Part shown: positions 48,903-57,486 of the stretch, in pieces
Numbering within the stretch: the first letter of the stretch is position 1
How the letters are laid out: each line of letters opens with the position of its first letter
Origin: Hyphomonadaceae bacterium
Lineage (GTDB): Bacteria > Pseudomonadota > Alphaproteobacteria > Caulobacterales > Aquidulcibacteraceae
Reading direction: 5' to 3'
Assembly (NCBI GenBank): GCA_022841905.1
Contig: JALHQO010000002.1
Span: 62,001 to 126,000 of the forward strand
Length of the DNA stretch: 64,000 bases
Notes under the pieces: generated by a model
Database searches by the model: none
What the model was told of the DNA's origin: nothing
Seen by the model: the letters and a program-made list of their open reading frames with translations, nothing else
Position numbers and translations under genes: made by a program

Positions 48903-49775
48903 TCAGCCCGCGCAGCGCAGAGTGAGACGCCGGGCGCGGCGATCGACGCTGATCGAAGCGCACGTCGACAGCGCGTCGCGCCCGAGCGTCACGTTCGGCG
49001 GCGGCGGGTCCTCCGCTTCGGCCGAGACGACCACCGCGTCATCCTCCGTGGCGCCCAAAAGCGGCGCGTTGGTGCGGGCGTAAGCCGGGCCAAGCGCCAA
49101 GCCTTCGACGGTGAGCGCCGTTTGCACCGGCTGCATCATGGTCGAAAGACCGAGGATGAGTTGGATTTGCGCGACGTCGCCAACCGAAGTGATGGCGCCG
49201 CTATGATCGAACAGGCGCGCCGCCGAGCGATTGAACACACTGGCGCGGTTGCCCGGATCGAACTGCACGAGCAGCTCTTGGCCGCCGACTTGCGCGCGCA
49301 CTTCCCAATCGTCGGCGTCTTCAAGCGGAAACACGATGTCGCGCGCATTGGCCGGCTCAGGGCCGAGACGGATGGTGACGACATCGTACGGCAGCGCGCC
49401 TGGGCCGATAACGCCGTCGGCGCGGGTGGAAACCGGGGCCGGGAAAACACCACTGAACGCGCGCGTCCCTTCCTCGCCGCCGAACACGACGCGCGGACGT
49501 GCGATGCGGCCGCGTAGCGTCGAATCGCTGCCTTCGATGCCAATGCGAATTCCAGCCAGCGGCAAGCGCCGCACGCGCAAACGCTCCGCCGCAGCAGTGC
49601 TCAGCGCCAAGCCGCGCGGAAAACGCAAATCGACTTCGAGCCGCACCGCTCGCCCGTTGATCTCGGCGTCAACGATAGGAACCGGACTAGCATCGAGCGT
49701 AAGCACGCGCTGTGCGTGGGCTGGCGCCGCAAACGCCACGAAAGCCGCCAACGCCAGAAACAGCCGCCGCATCAT
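48903..49775 (-). CDS. Exported retropepsin-like protein with degenerate active sites
   Basis: 290-residue protein with a signal peptide (MMRRLFLALAAFVAFAAPAH, cleavage near AHAQ). It is arranged like two aspartic-protease-type halves. The first is INGRAVRLEVDLRFPRGLAL (about residues 40-60), where DTG would be expected but reads DLR. The second is VGGQELLVQFDPGNRASVFN (about 165-185), reading DPG. Both motifs are therefore altered. The C-terminus has VTLGRDALSTCASISVDRRA, resembling the end of bacterial retropepsin-like proteins. Likely a periplasmic binding or structural protein derived from a protease fold. The start could also be the next ATG at 49772. Confidence 0.65.
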   Translation of the reverse strand: MMRRLFLALAAFVAFAAPAHAQRVLTLDASPVPIVDAEINGRAVRLEVDLRFPRGLALSTAAAERLRVRRLPLAGIRIGIEGSDSTLRGRIARPRVVFGGEEGTRAFSGVFPAPVSTRADGVIGPGALPYDVVTIRLGPEPANARDIVFPLEDADDWEVRAQVGGQELLVQFDPGNRASVFNRSAARLFDHSGAITSVGDVAQIQLILGLSTMMQPVQTALTVEGLALGPAYARTNAPLLGATEDDAVVVSAEAEDPPPPNVTLGRDALSTCASISVDRRARRLTLRCAG

Positions 49776-49832
49776 CGCCCCCACACTCGCTCGCCAGCAT
49801 ATCGAATTACGATAAAGGCGAAAGGACGGCAT

Positions 49833-49991
49833 TGAGTCTTATCGATTTGTTAGGGCAAGTTAGGGGCCCTTAACCTAACTTTACGCGAGATAGGAAAGTT
49901 TGCTGGTGTTTGGCCGACTCGCCCTAAGCCGCCTCCATAGCTCACTATAGGATAGTTTGGCCGCATAGGCCTAATATGACCAAACAATCAT
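49833..49991 (+). promoter_or_regulatory. Repeat-rich leader upstream of the AAA ATPase gene
   Basis: This 159-bp divergent intergenic region holds an imperfect palindrome GTTAGGGGCCCTTAAC (around 49858-49873), a direct repeat GTTTGGCCG (49908-49916 and 49955-49963), and a dyad GTTTGG (49955-49960) / CCAAAC (49980-49985) just in front of the ATG. It is visibly AT-richer than the genes. It probably contains the promoter and operator sites for the ATPase gene; no single promoter is clear. Confidence 0.4.
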
Positions 49992-51179
49992 ATGAAGGCC
50001 ACCCTCAACCCCTATAATCCCGGCGCCGGGGTCCCTCCTCCCGAACTGGCGGGGCGTGACGAGCTGATCGAGCACGCGCGCGTCGCCGTGGTGCGCGCCA
50101 AGGCTGGGCGGCCGGCGAAGAGCTCGATCATGCTGGGGCTGCGCGGCGTCGGCAAAACCGTGCTGCTCAATCACTTTGAAGCCATCGCCGAGGACGAAGG
50201 CTGTCAGACCGCGCTGCTCGAAATCGATCCCGACAAACCGCTGGCGCACCAGCTTGCGCCGCAGCTGCAACACATCCTGCATCGGCTCGACCGCATGAAG
50301 AAGGCCGGCGCCGACGTGCAGAAAGCGTTCGGCTCGCTGCGTTCCTTTGCGGCGATGTTCAAAGCGACGGTGGGCGACGTCGATTTCAGCTTCGCCGCAC
50401 CCGCCGCCACTGGCGACCTTGCGGTCGATCTGACCGACCTTTTCATCGCCATCGCCGAAGCCGCGAAGAAGCGCGACACCGCTATCGTGCTGCTGATCGA
50501 CGAAATTCAATACATCCAGAAGGGCGATCTCTCGGCGCTGATCATGGCGCTGCACAAGATTTCGCAACGCCAACTGCCGCTGCTGATGTTCGGGGCCGGC
50601 TTGCCGCAGCTCGCCAAGCTTGCAGGCGATGCGAAATCCTATGCCGAGCGGCTGTTCGACTATCCGCCGATCGGCCCGCTGTCCGACGAAGGCGCACGCC
50701 AGGCGCTGGCCAGCCCGGCCGAGCGCGAGAAGGTGAAGTACGCGCCCGACGCGCTCGACTACGTGGTCGAGCAAACCGGCCGCTATCCGTTCTTCCTGCA
50801 AGTGTGGGGTCAGCATTGCTGGGAAGCGGCGGCGAAATCGCCAATCACCCTGGCCGACGCGAAGACCGCCAGCATCGCAGCGACAGCCGCGCTCGACGAA
50901 GGCATTTTCAAAGTGCGCTTAGCCCGGCTCACCGAGCGCCAGAAAGCCTACGCGCGCGCGATGGCTGAGTTTGGCCCCGAGCCGGTCAATTCATCCGACG
51001 TCGCCAACGCGCTCAATTTGAGCTTGAGCCAAGCGGCGCCGATCCGCGACGAACTGATCAAGAAGGGCATGGCCTATTCTCCCGAGCGCGGCCTGATCGG
51101 CTTCACGGTTCCGAAGTTCGACGACTATTTGCGCCGTATGCCGGCTTCGAAGCCCGCCAAGCGCACGGCCAAGAGCTAG
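49992..51179 (+). CDS. AAA-type ATPase of the archaeal-ATPase-like (STAND-related) group
   Basis: 395-residue cytosolic ATPase starting [20 protein letters not shown]. Walker A is [20 protein letters not shown] (about residues 45-64) and Walker B is [20 protein letters not shown] (about 163-180). Sensor-like [20 protein letters not shown] follows (about 195-215). The C-terminal part (about 310-380) is winged-helix-like ([20 protein letters not shown]) and the tail is Lys-rich (KPAKRTAKS). Such proteins are frequent and often unassigned. It is a lone gene between the retropepsin-like gene and hrcA; the upstream repeats suggest specific regulation. Confidence 0.8.
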   Translation: MKATLNPYNPGAGVPPPELAGRDELIEHARVAVVRAKAGRPAKSSIMLGLRGVGKTVLLNHFEAIAEDEGCQTALLEIDPDKPLAHQLAPQLQHILHRLDRMKKAGADVQKAFGSLRSFAAMFKATVGDVDFSFAAPAATGDLAVDLTDLFIAIAEAAKKRDTAIVLLIDEIQYIQKGDLSALIMALHKISQRQLPLLMFGAGLPQLAKLAGDAKSYAERLFDYPPIGPLSDEGARQALASPAEREKVKYAPDALDYVVEQTGRYPFFLQVWGQHCWEAAAKSPITLADAKTASIAATAALDEGIFKVRLARLTERQKAYARAMAEFGPEPVNSSDVANALNLSLSQAAPIRDELIKKGMAYSPERGLIGFTVPKFDDYLRRMPASKPAKRTAKS

Positions 51180-51222
51180 CAGTGCTTGCACCCACCGCCC
51201 TGTTCGCTACCTAAAGCCCGCC

Positions 51223-52305
51223 ATGGCGCAGCCACCCTCCCCCGCGGATCTCTCGACGCTCGACGCACGCGCGCGTGAGATTTTCCGCGAAATCGTCGAA
51301 GCATACCTGACCACCGGCGAGCCGGTCGGTTCGCGGACGCTGTCGCGGTTGGGCGGTGTCACGCTTTCGCCGGCCTCGATCCGCAACACCATGGCCGATC
51401 TCGTCGGCCTCGGTCTGCTCGAAGCGCCGCACGCCATGGCTGGCCGCCGACCAACACAGATTGGCCTCCGCTTTTTCGTCGATAGTTTGCTGCAATTGGG
51501 CGATCTGCCCGACGACGAGAAGCGCGAGATCGATGCGCGCATCGGCAGCGCCGGCGCCAATCCGCAAGAAGTGCTGGGCGCGGCCTCTGAACTGCTCTCC
51601 GGCCTCGCTGGCGGCGCGGGCCTCGTCGTTACGCCAGAGCGCGACGCGCCGGTGCGCCATGCCGAGATCGTTGCGATCGGGCCGCGCCAGGCGCTGCTCG
51701 TCTTGGTGTTCGAAGACAACCAGATCGAAAACCGCGTTCTAGCCACGCCTGCCGATATGCCGGCCAGCGCGCTGGCGGAAGCGGCGAACTATCTGAACGC
51801 CCGCTTCAAAGGCCGCACCCTAAACGAAGCGCGCGCGGCGGCCACCGAAGCCTTGGCCCGCGACCGCGCCGAACTCGATCAAGCGGCCGCGAAGCTTATC
51901 CAAAGCGGGCTGGTAGAGTGGTCTGGCGAAGACCCGACGCTGGGCCGGGCGCTGATCGTGCGCGGCCGCGGCAACCTGCTGGGCGATACCCAAGCGGTCG
52001 ACGATCTGGAGCGCGCGCGGCGGCTGTTCGACGACCTGGAAAAGACCAAGGATCTCATCCAGGTGCTCGATCTGGCCAAGGCCGGGGAAGCGGTGCGGGT
52101 GTTTATTGGCTCTGAAAACTCACTGTTTTCCCTCTCGGGGTCGAGTTTGATCGTCGCGCCCTATATGAACGCCGAACGGAAGGTCGTCGGCGCGCTTGGC
52201 GTGATCGGCCCGACCCGTTTGAATTATGCCCGGGTGATCCCGGTGGTGGATTACACAGCCCGCGTTGTCGGCCGAGTGCTCGACGGTCGCGGGTCAGATC
52301 GCTGA
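51223..52305 (+). CDS. hrcA: Heat-inducible transcription repressor HrcA
   Basis: Repressor of class I heat-shock genes that binds the CIRCE operator and needs GroEL for activity. 360 residues. The N-terminal winged-helix has [20 protein letters not shown] and [20 protein letters not shown] (about residues 12-60). [20 protein letters not shown] and the GAF-like core with [20 protein letters not shown] (about 290-310) are typical, as is the C-terminal [20 protein letters not shown]. It is followed nine bases later by grpE. I found no CIRCE sequence in front of any gene in this window. Confidence 0.96.
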   Translation: MAQPPSPADLSTLDARAREIFREIVEAYLTTGEPVGSRTLSRLGGVTLSPASIRNTMADLVGLGLLEAPHAMAGRRPTQIGLRFFVDSLLQLGDLPDDEKREIDARIGSAGANPQEVLGAASELLSGLAGGAGLVVTPERDAPVRHAEIVAIGPRQALLVLVFEDNQIENRVLATPADMPASALAEAANYLNARFKGRTLNEARAAATEALARDRAELDQAAAKLIQSGLVEWSGEDPTLGRALIVRGRGNLLGDTQAVDDLERARRLFDDLEKTKDLIQVLDLAKAGEAVRVFIGSENSLFSLSGSSLIVAPYMNAERKVVGALGVIGPTRLNYARVIPVVDYTARVVGRVLDGRGSDR

Positions 52306-52314
52306 ACGAGGAAA

Positions 52315-52869
52315 ATGATGTCGGACGAAACCAACATTCAGCCGGAAGCCGCGCCGGAAGCGACCCCGGCGCCGGATATCGCCGCCCTGGAAGCCGATCT
52401 CGCCAAAGCGCGCGATGAGATGCTCCGCGCGCTGGCCGAAGCCGAAAACACCCGCCGCCGCGCCGAGCGCCAAGCGACGGAAGCCCGCGTCTACGCCATC
52501 GACCGCTTCGCGGGCGATCTGCTGCCGGTCGCCGATTCATTGGGCCGCGCGCTGCAAGCGGCGCCGCGCGACACGACCGACGAGGCGTTGCGCAACATCA
52601 TCACTGGCCTCGAACTCACCGAACGCACCCTGCTCGACGTCTTCGCGCGCCACGGCTTGAAGCAAGTCGGCGCCAAGGGCGACGCCTTCGACCCCAACCT
52701 GCACCAGGCCGTCGCGCAAGCGCCGTCGGACCAGCCCGCCGGCAAAGTCGCTGAGGTCATGCAGCCCGGCTACGTGCTCGGCGAACGCACGCTACGCGCG
52801 GCGATGGTGCTGGTCTCGGCCGGCCCAGCGAACGCCGGCAGCACCGCCAGCGTGGACATCAAAGTCTAG
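52315..52869 (+). CDS. grpE: Nucleotide exchange factor GrpE
   Basis: Co-chaperone that releases ADP from DnaK. 184 residues, with a long N-terminal coiled coil (DIAALEADLAKARDEMLRAL, AEAENTRRRAERQATEARVY) and the C-terminal beta domain (GDAFDPNLHQAVAQAPSDQP, VMQPGYVLGERTLRAAMVLV). The start may be either of two adjacent ATGs (52315 or 52318). It is in the usual hrcA-grpE operon; dnaK lies 7 kb further on. Confidence 0.95.
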   Translation: MMSDETNIQPEAAPEATPAPDIAALEADLAKARDEMLRALAEAENTRRRAERQATEARVYAIDRFAGDLLPVADSLGRALQAAPRDTTDEALRNIITGLELTERTLLDVFARHGLKQVGAKGDAFDPNLHQAVAQAPSDQPAGKVAEVMQPGYVLGERTLRAAMVLVSAGPANAGSTASVDIKV

Positions 52870-53030
52870 CTATCCACAGCATCGGCGAACCTATGCGGCG
52901 TTGCGGGGTAACCGACGCCGTTCCGCCCCAATCCGGCTTTGCCTCGAACATGAATGATCGTTAACCATAGCGACGAACGCTGTTCGCCGTGGTTCAAAGC
53001 GGCGGTTCAGATTCGAGGGGAGACAGCAGA

Positions 53031-55199
53031 ATGCGCGGGAAATTGTTTTTTGGCGCGGCTACGGCCGCTTTGCTCATGTTCGCGCCAGCCGCGCTTGCAC
53101 AAACCGCCGACCAGCCCGGCGACTCCAGCACGACGGCCCGCTTTAGCGGCGACGCTGTCGAAGGCGAGATCACCGCCGGCGACGTCGATTGGTATCGCAT
53201 GCAAGTGCAGCAGGGCCAGCGTTACAGCTTCGCGCTCGACGGCGTCACCGACGCACAAGGTATGACGCTCGATCCGATGATCGGGATTTACGACGCCGCC
53301 GGCAATCAGCTCGCCTTCAATGACGACGCCAATGACTCATTGAACGCAGCCCTCAGCTACGCGCCGCAGCAAAGCGGAGAAGTGTTCGTCGAAGCGCGCG
53401 CCTACAGCGAAGACGGCACGGGCCGCTATCGCCTGAGCGCAACATCGGCTGTCGTCCCGCCCGACGACGCTGGCAACGACACCGCCACGCGGGCGCGCAT
53501 AACGGCCGGCCGCACCGTCAACGGTCAGATCGAGTATGAGGGCGATGTCGACGTTTATCGCCTCTCGGCCCGCTCCGGCACGCGCTACAGCATCACGCTG
53601 ACCGGAGCCGGCGCTTCAGCGCTCGGCGATCCGCTGCTGCGCGTTCTCGATGCCGATGGCAACGAACTGGCGGTGAACGACGACGACGGCGAAAGCTTGA
53701 ACTCCGCCCTCGAGTTTACACCGGACTCCAGCGGCGATGTGTTCGTCGAAGCCCGCGCTTTCGCTGACGCTTATGCCGGCGGCTACGCGCTCGCGATCGC
53801 ATCGGCGCGCGCGCCAACGGATCGCCTCTCGGCCGACCGCAACACGCGCGGCCGGCTCAATGTTGGCGGCGAAGTCCGCGATGTCATCGACCCCGTCACC
53901 GACAAGGATTGGTATCGCATCCGCCTGGAAGCCGGCCAATCCTATCGCTTCACCTTGAACAGCAGCGGCGACAATCCGCTGGCCGATCCCTACCTCGCGC
54001 TGATGAACGCTGCTGGCGAAGAAGTGGCGATGGACGATGACGGCGGCGAAGGCTTCAACTCGTATCTCGAGTTCACCGCGCCGACGACCGGCAATTACTT
54101 CCTCGCTGCGCAATCGTTCGCCGGCGGCTCGGCCGGCGGTTACACGCTCGCCGCGCGCGCGGGCGACGTGCCAAGCGACGCTTCGACCGATGCTTCACTG
54201 AGCGCCGAAGGCGATTATCGCGAAGGCATTCTTTCGCCCGCCGGCGACCGCGACTGGTTTGCGATCACGCTCGCTGAGGGCCAAGGCGTGCGCATCGGCG
54301 TCAACACGCTGGAAGGCGCCGAAGGACTCGCCGATCCTTATCTCATCATCTACGGCCCCGATGGCGCCGAAGTGCTGCGTGACGATGACGGCGGCGACGG
54401 CCTCAACGCCTGGAGCGAATTCCAGGCCGCGACCGGCGGCGTCCACCATCTCGAAGTGCGCGGCTTTACCGACGATTCAGTCGGTCGCTACGCCGTCACG
54501 TTGACGGCGGGCGAAATCGGCGGCTCGCCGGATATGGCGGAATATCTGGTCGCCAGCATGGAAGGTCGCGTCGCGACCATCGGCACGCCAGGCGATGTCG
54601 ACTGGTTTGTCATCGAGATGATCGAGGGCCGCCCCTATCGCATCAATCTCGACGGCGTCGAAGGCGGCCTCGCCGATCCCCTGCTCGTGCTCTACGATCA
54701 GACCGGCCAGGAAATCGCGCGCGACGATGATGGTGGGCTCGGGCTCAACTCTTACCTGACCTTCGTGTCGCCAACCGGCGGCCCGTACTTCGCCGCGGCC
54801 TCTGCCTATGACGGCCAAAGCACCGGCCAATATTCGTTGCGCGTCACCGACACCGACGTACCGGGCCACGTCTACACCGACGAAATGCTCGACCAAGTCG
54901 GTGATGAGCGGGTCGGACGCATCGAAATCGAAGGCGACACCGACACGTTCCGCGTCGATCTTGAAGGCGGCGTGGCCTACACGATCGACGTGCGCGGTCA
55001 CGGCGATCGTCCGCTCGCGGACCCGTTTCTCGCCATCGTCAATGAGGAAAACAACCGCCTCACCAGCGACGACGATAGCGGCCCCGGCATGGATGCGCGT
55101 CTCCGTTTCACGCCGGAAAACTCCGGCGCATACTTCCTACAGGCGAGCGGCCTTGGCGGCTCGACCGGCTGGTATCAAATAACGATCGCGCGTCAGTAG
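53031..55199 (+). CDS. Exported protein built of six tandem PPC domains
   Basis: 722-residue protein with a signal peptide (MRGKLFFGAATAALLMFAPA, cleavage near ALAQ) followed only by repeated pre-peptidase C-terminal (PPC) beta-sandwich domains. Each repeat of about 115-120 residues has a GDVDWYR-like strand, a LADPxL turn and an Asp-rich loop near its middle: FNDDANDSLNA (about residue 95), VNDDDGESLNS (214), MDDDGGEGFNS (334), RDDDGGDGLNA (450), RDDDGGLGLNS (564) and SDDDSGPGMDA (678). PPC domains normally accompany secreted proteases; none is present here. The Asp-rich loops could bind Ca2+. A strong terminator follows. Confidence 0.88.
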   Translation: MRGKLFFGAATAALLMFAPAALAQTADQPGDSSTTARFSGDAVEGEITAGDVDWYRMQVQQGQRYSFALDGVTDAQGMTLDPMIGIYDAAGNQLAFNDDANDSLNAALSYAPQQSGEVFVEARAYSEDGTGRYRLSATSAVVPPDDAGNDTATRARITAGRTVNGQIEYEGDVDVYRLSARSGTRYSITLTGAGASALGDPLLRVLDADGNELAVNDDDGESLNSALEFTPDSSGDVFVEARAFADAYAGGYALAIASARAPTDRLSADRNTRGRLNVGGEVRDVIDPVTDKDWYRIRLEAGQSYRFTLNSSGDNPLADPYLALMNAAGEEVAMDDDGGEGFNSYLEFTAPTTGNYFLAAQSFAGGSAGGYTLAARAGDVPSDASTDASLSAEGDYREGILSPAGDRDWFAITLAEGQGVRIGVNTLEGAEGLADPYLIIYGPDGAEVLRDDDGGDGLNAWSEFQAATGGVHHLEVRGFTDDSVGRYAVTLTAGEIGGSPDMAEYLVASMEGRVATIGTPGDVDWFVIEMIEGRPYRINLDGVEGGLADPLLVLYDQTGQEIARDDDGGLGLNSYLTFVSPTGGPYFAAASAYDGQSTGQYSLRVTDTDVPGHVYTDEMLDQVGDERVGRIEIEGDTDTFRVDLEGGVAYTIDVRGHGDRPLADPFLAIVNEENNRLTSDDDSGPGMDARLRFTPENSGAYFLQASGLGGSTGWYQITIARQ

Positions 55200-55226
55200 G
55201 CGAAAGCCGGGGGACGCATGCGGGAT

Positions 55227-55265
55227 GCGGCGGCGCTGGCAAGAGCGCCGCCGCTTTTCGTTTCC
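55227..55265 (+). terminator. Strong bidirectional-looking intrinsic terminator
   Basis: GCGGCGGCGCT (55227-55237) pairs perfectly with AGCGCCGCCGC (55244-55254) around a 6-base loop and is followed by TTTTCGTTT. It lies between the PPC gene and the convergent aldo/keto reductase gene. Confidence 0.85.
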
Positions 55266-55268
55266 TGC

Positions 55269-56333
55269 TTACGAAATCCCGGACGTGCGTTCGCCGCCCT
55301 GACGTTCAAGCATCCAGCCCGGATACTCGGGCTTCAGCTTCGACACGTCGTCGAGCTTCGCGACTTCTTCGCTTGAGAGCTGAACCGCCGTCGCCGCGAT
55401 ATTGTCGCTGAGCTGCTGCTCGTTCTTGGCGCCGATTATGACGCTGGTGACGTGCTTCTTGTGCAGCAGCCATGCGAGCGCGACTTGCGCCACGCTGGCG
55501 TTCTTCGCATCACCGATCGCCTTCATCACGTCGATGATGTCGTACGCCTTCTCTTTATCGACCGGTGGGAAGTCGAACGCGATGCGGCGCGCGCCATCGC
55601 TCGGGGCGCTGTCGCGCGTGAACTTACCGGAGAGGAAGCCGCCAGCGAGTGGGCTCCACGGCAGGATGGCAAGCTCTTGATCCAAGGCCAACGGCGCGAT
55701 TTCGCGTTCGAGGTCGCGGCCAGCGATCGAATAATACATCTGCAGCGATTCAAATCGCGCCAAGCCACTTCGTTCAGAGACGCCGAGCGCCTTGGCGATC
55801 TGCCAGGCGGCGAAATTGCAGAGGCCGATATAACGCACGCGACCGGAACGCACGACTTCATCAAGCGCTTCCAGAGTCTCTTCGAGCGGCGTCAACGGGT
55901 CGAAGGCGTGGACTTGATAGAGATCGACATAGTCGAGCTGCAAACGCTCGAGGCTTTCGTCGATGGCGTGGAACACGTGCTTGCGCGAGAGGCCCCAGAG
56001 GTTGGTGTTCTTGGCGCGGCGCTGCGCTTCCGGCGTATCCGGTGCGCCATAGGCGCCCATGCGGCCGAAGAGCTTGGTGGCGACCACCAATTCGTCGCGC
56101 GGCAAATCCTTGATCGCCTGCCCTGTCACCGTCTCGGAGAGGCCGTTCGAATAAACATCAGCAGTGTCGAGGAAGGTGACGCCTTTGTCGAAGGCGCTTT
56201 TGACCAGCTTGGTCACCGTCTCCTGCTCCAGCGCGCCGATGACTTTCCAGAAGCCGTCGCCGCCGAAGGTCATGGTCCCGAGGCAGATTTCAGAAACAGC
56301 AAGGCCGGTGCGGCCGAGTTTGCGGTAGCGCAT
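55269..56333 (-). CDS. Aldo/keto reductase
   Basis: NADPH-dependent oxidoreductase of 354 residues, TIM-barrel AKR superfamily. The start MRYRKLGRTGLAVSEICLGT at the ATG 56333 is classical; a TTG two codons upstream is less likely. The catalytic tetrad is visible as Asp and Tyr in FLDTADVYSNGLSE (about residues 55-65), Lys in ELVVATKLFG (about 88) and His in YVDLYQVHAFDPLTPLEETL (about 135). The cofactor-binding C-terminal segment is HVTSVIIGAKNEQQL (about 300). The substrate is unknown. Confidence 0.93.
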   Translation of the reverse strand: MRYRKLGRTGLAVSEICLGTMTFGGDGFWKVIGALEQETVTKLVKSAFDKGVTFLDTADVYSNGLSETVTGQAIKDLPRDELVVATKLFGRMGAYGAPDTPEAQRRAKNTNLWGLSRKHVFHAIDESLERLQLDYVDLYQVHAFDPLTPLEETLEALDEVVRSGRVRYIGLCNFAAWQIAKALGVSERSGLARFESLQMYYSIAGRDLEREIAPLALDQELAILPWSPLAGGFLSGKFTRDSAPSDGARRIAFDFPPVDKEKAYDIIDVMKAIGDAKNASVAQVALAWLLHKKHVTSVIIGAKNEQQLSDNIAATAVQLSSEEVAKLDDVSKLKPEYPGWMLERQGGERTSGIS

Positions 56334-56513
56334 GCTCAATCCTTCGGGCCGAGGCCCTCTCTTGCGTTAGTGACAAAGCGAGTCCGGCTCGTGGCTCAGC
56401 GCGCGCGGATACGCGCGTTTGCGAGATGGGATTCGGGAACCAAGATCGGAAAAGCCGCGCGGTTTCCCGGCGCGGCTTCTAGTGTGTAGCACACAAACCC
56501 GATTTTGGCAATG

Positions 56514-57383
56514 TTACGCGACGCCGTGGCGGCGAAACCAAGCCAACGCACGCGCCCAACCATCGGCCGCCGCCTCTGCATTGTAGCTCTGGCGATAGTC
56601 GGCGTGAAAGCCGTGCTGAACGCCTGGATAGACGATGATCTCTGATGGCCGGTTCGCCGCGACCAACGCCGCGCGGAAACGCTCAACGCCTTCCAGCGGG
56701 ATGCCGCTGTCGTTTTCCGCATAAAGCCCGAGCACTGGCGCATCGATGTCGGCGGCGACATCGAGCGGCCAAGGCCGCTCCTCCTCCGAACCCCACGAAC
56801 CCGGCGCCGGCCGCACCACGCGCCCGTACCATGCAACGCCAGCTTTGATGTGGGTGAGATGCGCCGCCGCCATCCACACCACCGTGCCGCCCCAGCAAAA
56901 GCCGGTGATGCCGATATCGCCATTGGTGAAACGCTGCGCGCGCAGCCAATCGATCGCGCCGCTGGTGTCGCCCATGACTTGCTCGTAGCCAGCGGTCGCA
57001 ACGATTTCGCGGATCTGCGCGAACTCCGTCATCGGCGCGGGATCGCCGGCGCGATCGAAATAGTCCGGCGCAATGGCGACGTAACCCTCGCGGGCAAAGC
57101 GGCGGCAGACATCCTTGATGTAATCGTGGATGCCGAAAATCTCATTGACGACGATGATCGCGCCATGACGCGCGCGGCCAGCGGGGCGTGCAACGTAAGC
57201 GGGCAGCGAGTAGCCGTTGAACCCGTTGATGTGGACGTCTTCTGTGATCAGTTCATCGCTCGGTGTGGTCACAGGGCTAGCGCATGACGAAACCGCTGCC
57301 GTTGCGTAGCCGGCGAAGAAGAGCGAGGCCGCGACATTGCGGCGGGTCGGCGGGAAATTGCCCTCGGGCGTGTCCAGTCTCAT
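56514..57383 (-). CDS. Dienelactone hydrolase family protein with Tat/lipoprotein-like N-terminus
   Basis: 289-residue alpha/beta hydrolase. The catalytic triad fits dienelactone hydrolase: nucleophilic Cys in DIGITGFCWGGTVVWMAA (about residue 155), Asp in VLGLYAENDSGIP (about 215) and His in VYPGVQHGFHADYR (about 245). The ATG at 57383 gives MRLDTPEGNFPPTRRNVAAS, a twin-arginine-like signal followed by a Cys in AVSSCASP. It is therefore probably exported by Tat and perhaps lipidated. The frame is open much further upstream but overlaps the divergent M48 gene's leader. The substrate is unknown. Confidence 0.9.
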   Translation of the reverse strand: MRLDTPEGNFPPTRRNVAASLFFAGYATAAVSSCASPVTTPSDELITEDVHINGFNGYSLPAYVARPAGRARHGAIIVVNEIFGIHDYIKDVCRRFAREGYVAIAPDYFDRAGDPAPMTEFAQIREIVATAGYEQVMGDTSGAIDWLRAQRFTNGDIGITGFCWGGTVVWMAAAHLTHIKAGVAWYGRVVRPAPGSWGSEEERPWPLDVAADIDAPVLGLYAENDSGIPLEGVERFRAALVAANRPSEIIVYPGVQHGFHADYRQSYNAEAAADGWARALAWFRRHGVA

Positions 57384-57486
57384 GCGCGTCTCCCTCTGCT
57401 CGGATCGCGCCGCGCGCGCGTCCCCTTGCGCGTGATTTGGGGCGGGAGCAGTCTGAAGGCCAGAAAAAATCTCGGGGGAGATATCC

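Noticed and set aside
51180-51222. CIRCE operator or heat-shock promoter before hrcA
   Set aside because: The TTAGCACTC-N9-GAGTGCTAA repeat is absent. A CTTGCA plus TACCTA pair 17 bp apart exists but is weak and could be chance.
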